In this document: one piece after another, positions 58,773-64,000 of the stretch | Numbering within the stretch: the stretch's first letter is position 1 | How the letters are laid out: each line of letters begins with the position of its first letter | Assembly: GCA_022225965.2 (NCBI GenBank) | Contig: JAKJXP020000078.1 | Coordinates: 1 to 64,000, forward strand | DNA from: Diatrype stigma | Taxonomy: Eukaryota; Ascomycota; Sordariomycetes; Xylariales; Diatrypaceae | DNA: 64,000 nt | Direction of reading: 5' to 3' | Notes under the pieces: generated by a model | What the model saw: the letters and a program-made list of their open reading frames with translations, nothing else | Told to the model about the DNA's origin: nothing | Database searches by the model: none | Position numbers and translations under genes: made by a program

Positions 58773-61308
58773 GATTAATCATCTGTGGCGTGGCTGTTGT
58801 GACTGATAAGGAGCCTCCCTCCTTCAAGCCAGCCGAGTCAACCGATTCGCTAGACCCAAGCGCCGATGAACTTCATACCTTCTTTTGATCCGCCCGGTCG
58901 ATCACGCCCCCGAGTGACGGCGCACATGCATATACTACCTGGGACCGTGCTGGTTGCATATACCCCTTCCTAGATCTACTAGGTATACGGAAGACAAACA
59001 TTGGAGTATTTGAAACGGTTTCACTTCCCCTATTCAACGCTCAGTCAGTATCTAGAACTAGGACGACTAGTCGCGCTAAATTGAATGAACCGTGTGAGCT
59101 GCTAAAGTTATCCCAATTTCGTGGACACCCATCGATATGGTCAATAAAACAGGCAGATTAACACCGGGCACCAAATCGTTCGTTCCCGATGAATGCAGGC
59201 TGACTTCGGATTATATCCTTACATCTACAGCATAGTTGAGTCCTAAGGAGTCCCGAAGCGGCAAACACCGACGAAGGATCGCCCCGTTCACTAATACAAT
59301 GAGTATTCTGTGTGACGTATATTCACCGTTGCAGCATACAACTTCGAGTTGATCGAACCCCAGTCTAATTTGCCTAGAAGCGAATGTGGTGTTCCATGTT
59401 CTATGAGACATTCACGGGGTTTTGTCCATGTTTTGCTGCAATGAAGGTATTATCAGTATCCGTATTCCGTACAAGGGGCAGAATGAGGCGGGCAACAGCG
59501 TCTGCCAAGCGTTCCGGGGTGGCTCATTCGATAATACCACCTTACTCTGGTCCCAGTTGGACTATTTAGAAACTGCAGCCTGCGATGCGTAAATATGTGT
59601 ATTCGTCGCACCGATGGCTTTTGTGACACGGCAACAGTTCTATTAGCTAACAGTCTCGCATGCGATTGCAACATGCCGTCCTCGTATGTACGGATCAAGG
59701 TATTCCAACGGCATTGAAGGTCAGGGCACTTCAGATGGTAGGTATTCATCTTTCTCATGTAGCCCTTCCAGCCATATACGGAGTTTGGCTGGTGATACTA
59801 GGGTCGGTAGTCCAACCCTGTTTCATGGAGGGGTGTATCTTCAACAGGCTCCGATGCTTGGGAGGCCGTGGTTACTTAAGAATCGCGTGCCGAGAACCAC
59901 CTGAAACCCTGTCGCGAAGCGATTCCTCCGACACCAGGACCAGGGTTTCTTTCCTGACCACACAAAGTCATCGATGACGAGACATAAAATCTCCAAAGTC
60001 ATAGCGCTACTTGGCGCTGTACCACGATGAGGGACCGAAACCCATGGTGACGAGAAGCGAAGGACTTCTGGTTCGTTCTGTTACTTACACTTCTTTGGTA
60101 CAGATGCACGCGATGTCGTGTGCAGGTCACAGCCCAACACGGTTTGCACAGACGAGAATCTGGGATCGTGGGGTTGCGGTGCGGCCGGACGGTTAGGCAT
60201 GTCTTAATTATCTCCAGGGTTCAGGGACCGGGATTATTTGCTTCTGCTACTTATGCATGGCTGTGGAGGAGGCGTTGAACGTTTCCCTGGCCTCGTCTTT
60301 GCCATGCGGATCAAGCGCCCTTCCGATCGGCTTGGAGTTGACTCGGTCAGCCCGGGTGCCCAACTACCTACTATGTATAACAGGTTGTCCCCCGACGTTG
60401 CATTCTACACACTTGACCCTCACTCCGGCTTGCAAGCAATAACTCGGGTTGAACTCTTAGCGTTCTTTCAAAGATTCAAAGATAGCCGGCGAGACGGGTC
60501 TCCAAGTCGAGGCATCTACAAGAAGACGTAACATTGCTGTCCATCCAATGTTGTGCAATGATGTTGCGTCTTCTGCGTAGGCATTTTTCCAAGACGTTGT
60601 TCATGTCCAGCGCTAAGATGCTAGATACATAATGTCTCCCGATGGTGAGGGTTAAAGCTGGGGAACCCTTGTCGCCCAGATCCGTTTTCTCTCCGAACGT
60701 GATGGATTGATCCCTGGCAATGAGTAAGCAAGCTTTGAGATGATGATGCCTTCATTTGGTTGTTGACGCGTACTAGACGTCAGCGTATGCCACCTACGCG
60801 AAAGCACACATACATCTATCTATCAATCGACAATGCTGGAACCAATAGCTGCCACACACAGAACGCGCTGCTCCCGAGACTTCGAGTCTCTGGGAAGCGG
60901 AAGCTGTAATATCGAACATCGGATTGCAATCAATCTCGTCGGAATCTGCACGAGCTGTACTGCTGCTGTCGGTACCGTACGACTACGTACTTATGCAACC
61001 CCTCCCAAGAGAGGCTGGCTACTGCCGCTGCGCACAAACACTCGATTTGTGGCTTCTGGTAGGTGCCACATTCACAAGCTCGACGACCGGGGTCTCGGGA
61101 AGCCGCCTGAATCTCGCATGGTACCACGATCATCCTCGGGCATCTGCGTCGGACAGACCTGGGCCCGCCGCCAATGGCAAGGCCTCGACGGTCTCACGCA
61201 CGTAGGCCGGCGGCAGGTCTTCGATGGTCTACCCGCATCCCGCGTACCATACCGCATAGCCCACACACCACACGTGCGTAAAGTCGGCGGAAGATGCAGC
61301 TCGGGAAG
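58773..61308. other. 2.5-kb gene-poor region
   Basis: Promoter of the Zn2Cys6 gene and further intergenic DNA. Open frames at 60833-61324 and 60924-61205 overlap in different frames and show no family resemblance or codon bias; I do not call them. Confidence 0.45.
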
Positions 61309-61446
61309 GTGTATAGGTGTGTAAAAGGAGGTATGTAAAAGAGGTGTGTAAAAGGAGGTGTGTAAAAGAGGTGTGTAAAAGAGGTGTGTAAAAGAGGTGT
61401 ATAAAAGAGGTATATAAAAGAGGTATGTAAAAGAAGGTGTGTAAAA
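61309..61446. repeat. Minisatellite, unit about 13 bp (GTGTGTAAAAGAG)
   Basis: About ten imperfect tandem copies, with variants GTATGTAAAAGAG and GTGTATAAAAGAG. Ends about 600 bp upstream of the ASA1 start. Confidence 0.9.
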
Positions 61447-62041
61447 TACAAATAACAAACAGGATAGTACGAAAAATACCGTGTATTGATGACTTGAGCG
61501 TTCAGGGGCAGCTGCAGGGGCTACCCGGACCTAAGGTGGTGTAAGAGTTGGCGGATGGCGCTAGCTGCTGCCAGCTGCTGCACCCAGGCCTAATATCTGC
61601 TGTGCCCGGGCTAGACTACTTACCTGTATGTAGTTATTAGCTAGGTGCCTACAGTATGCTAACAGCTTGAAGCAGCTACTAACAAAGGCTAACTAACCTA
61701 ACAAAGTACATACAGAACCCAGAATCACACCTACGGAATTCCATTTAGGCTTCAGATGGGAACAACTACAGGAGCGCCATAGCACGGACGTTGACCACCT
61801 GTAGATGATTCCTTTTCTTGGCTTCCAGTTGCGTATGTTCTCGATGCCGTGCCGTAGCTGAGAGCCTGGGTGAGTGCCAAACCGCCTAAAGTTTAGGATA
61901 CCTATACTTACGCTTAAGCCCCATATGAGGTGCAGCACCATCGAGACAAGTCAATGTATGCGCCAGCCCCTTTTCACTCATATGCCCGTTTCTTTCCGGG
62001 CGACCTCTACTTGAAGCACGGCCCCTTGGGTCTCGTTCGCC
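61447..62041. promoter_or_regulatory. Upstream region of ASA1
   Basis: About 600 bp with no gene. Holds the presumed promoter and leader. The frame opening at 61930 is in another phase and ends as a shadow. Confidence 0.4.
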
Positions 62042-63672
62042 ATGACATCTCAACGCCCGGCCGCCCAGCCAAAATCCGTCCTCCGGGGCCACAAGGCGCA
62101 GGTACATTCGGCGGCGTTCATCAGACATAACCAGCGCCTCGCTTCCGGCGATGCCGAAGGCTTCGTGGTGCTCTGGGACCTGACCATCATGCGTCCCCGC
62201 GCCGTCTGGCGAGCCCATCAGAGCGCTATCCTCGGTATCGAGGGCTGGGGCGACGATAAAGTCATTACGTAGGTCTTCTCCCCCCTCCCCCCTTCCCTAC
62301 CCACTGCGGAGCTCTTTATTATGCCTTTTCTGGGTATACATACTATGGGGAAACGAGCTGAGATATGATTGTTTGTTCTCTGTTGTCTTCTTCAGACATG
62401 GCAGGGACAATCGCTTGATCGTGTGGAAGCTGGGTGAAGGGGACGAGGCTGCGCTCAGCACCGCCCTCCCCCTCGACCAGTCCGTGTCCGACAGGCGGCA
62501 GCCCTGGGTTCTGCACATACTCGAGGTCAACACCATGAACTTCTGTTCCTTCGCTTCGTGTCCGGCCAACCCGGACCTCCCTGCATCATCCGAAGAGCTG
62601 CTTGTCGCTGTTCCTAACACGTTATCTACCGAAGCTGTGAGCTGAACAATCTTGTGCCTTGTCATTTTACGTTCTACCACGGTTGGAAGTGGCCTAACTG
62701 CAATGCTCCACGAAGGTCGATATCTATCATCTACCAACTCAGACGAGACGCCACACAGTCCAGATAGAAAGCAAGGGGGCTCAGATCGGGATGGTCATGA
62801 CGCTCTCTCTCTTCTGGCTCGAAGGGTTTCTGACGCTCGTGGCCGCCTATGAGAACGGCCTTGCCATGGTGGCGCGACTCGGACGCAACAGCCAGTCGTC
62901 GTGGGAGGTGATCTATAAAACACAGTGTCACAGCCAACCCATCTTATCCCTCGACGTGCCCTCTAACAGGGCCTATTTCCTAACCTCGGGGGCGGATGCC
63001 ATCATAGCCAAGCACCCGATCCCGCATCCACACGCGGACTTGCTCGGCAAGCAAAAAGCCCCTGGTACTAATAAATCCAAATCGCCACATATCCCTTCTT
63101 CTTCCGATATACCAGAGTCGTCGAAGTCTCATGATAAGAAGCCAGAAAGTAGTGCCACCTCTCCTTCTCTTTCTTCGCCGTCTCCCTCGGCCCTGTCCTC
63201 CGCGCTTGCCAGCGAGCCCAATCCGCCACGGTCCCCCGAGGCGAGCCCACTACCGCTCCAGACCGCACCCCTCAAAACAGTCAACACGAAGCACGCCGGG
63301 CAGCAGGGCCTGCGCATCCGCTCCGACGGCAAGATCTTCGCGACGGCCGGGTGGGACGCTAAGGTCCGCGTGTACTCGACCAAGACGCTGGCCGAGCTCG
63401 CGGTGCTGAAGTGGCACGGCATGGGCTGCTACGCGATCGCTTTTGCTATGGTCGATGGTGGTGGTGGTAGTGGAGAAGGCGAACATGCTAATGAAGATTC
63501 TAAGTCCGAAGATGGGTGTTCGGCTCCGGAGCAGGGGGTTGCCCCCTTGTCGAAGGCCAGGACGGGGGGCGAACTCAGCGTGAAGGATCGGCGCCTCAAG
63601 CAGGCGAGAGAAGCCCACTGGCTCGCGGCGGGCAGCAAGGATGGCAGGATTAGCCTGTGGGATATTTATTGA
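62042..63672 (+). CDS. asa1: ASTRA-associated protein 1 (WD40 repeat)
   Basis: WD40 beta-propeller protein of the ASTRA/TTT network that helps PIKK kinases mature (yeast ASA1, animal GNB1L). Three exons, 62042-62268, 62396-62636 and 62716-63672, give 474 aa. The N-terminus is diagnostic: [20 protein letters not shown], then [15 protein letters not shown], followed by [15 protein letters not shown] spanning intron 1. The last repeats are [14 protein letters not shown] and [16 protein letters not shown] at the very C-terminus. Between the middle and last blades lie a Ser/Pro-rich insertion of about 100 residues and an acidic insertion near residue 400, features seen in filamentous-fungal orthologues. 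Introns are short and GT-AG. Usually low-level and conserved; nothing suggests damage. Confidence 0.95.
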
Positions 63673-64000
63673 AGGGATAGAAGTGTCGCCACGGTTTGCT
63701 ATCACGCATAGCTACGGTCTAGAGCACTTCTGACGCATGTCACCCCTTGGGGCTTAAGCAGCAAGCTACCCAAGGCTTGCCATCCATGTAGCTGGATGTG
63801 TAATATTTCGTACATTCAACAGGTTCAACGATGTAGGAGGGAAAAAAGCTTTTTCCTCGTATTGTATGTGATTCAGTAGCGTGGTGACTCGCAAGACTTC
63901 TAGTTCCCACTTGCATCCTCAGACACCCCTACTTCGTGAACTACATACACTCCAAGTACGCCGAGTAACTCATGCACAACCTCATTTCGGAGGTTGAATG
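63673..64000. other. 3' flank of ASA1 to window end
   Basis: No coding sequence recognised in this 328-bp tail. Confidence 0.5.

Noticed and set aside
60833..61324. 163-codon open frame on the plus strand
   Set aside because: No recognisable domain, overlaps another open frame of similar quality and runs into the minisatellite. Insufficient support.
61309..61446. Tandem array considered as a CRISPR-like repeat
   Set aside because: Units are directly tandem without spacers, and the genome is eukaryotic.

Overview
This is a chromosomal stretch of a filamentous ascomycete (Pezizomycotina, most likely Sordariomycetes). The evidence is short GT-AG introns in most genes, Zn2Cys6 regulators, HET-domain genes, a PTH11-type receptor, TAGGTAGG/CCTACC-rich intergenic DNA, and a large AT-rich block carrying the C-to-T/G-to-A signature of repeat-induced point mutation (RIP). 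All gene models are read by eye; splice sites were chosen by frame, GT-AG and family resemblance.

Left arm (1-16.1 kb): about 5 kb without a recognisable gene; a Zn2Cys6 regulator (5.1-7.9 kb); a METTL16-type U6 snRNA m6A methyltransferase (8.9-10.8 kb); then the two subunits of PLP synthase, PDX2 and PDX1, divergently transcribed around a 1.1 kb shared promoter (10.9-13.9 kb). A HET-domain gene (14.5-16.1 kb) follows. It is cut off at its N-terminus exactly where repeat DNA begins and has a CAG-to-TAG stop.

Centre (16.1-30.9 kb): an AT-rich, RIP-ruined transposon island. It can be decomposed. A 511-bp short element (16104-16614) abuts a larger relative with the same two ends (16614-30910). 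The larger one is split by a complete Ty3/Gypsy-like LTR retrotransposon on the minus strand (18852-28791), with two 158-bp LTRs and a 5-bp target duplication (GCAAC/GTAAC). Gag-like, protease-like, reverse transcriptase and integrase remnants are legible. C survives there mostly in CpG.

Right arm (31-64 kb): a 113-aa secreted double-psi beta-barrel protein; gene relics including an O-methyltransferase N-terminal fragment; a fungal rhodopsin-domain (PTH11-like) receptor; a phospholipase D; a glycolipid transfer protein that is the HET-C2 orthologue by all key residues; a small secreted protein; an NmrA-type protein; a second, intact HET-domain gene; an FAD-linked (BBE-like) oxidase; a second Zn2Cys6 regulator; and the WD40 protein ASA1 (ASTRA/TTT).

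Themes: vitamin B6 synthesis as a divergent gene pair; heterokaryon-incompatibility genes (two HET-domain genes and a het-c2 homologue) on both sides of a transposon island; and RIP apparently reaching a host gene at the island edge. I found no CRISPR array, rRNA or convincing tRNA.
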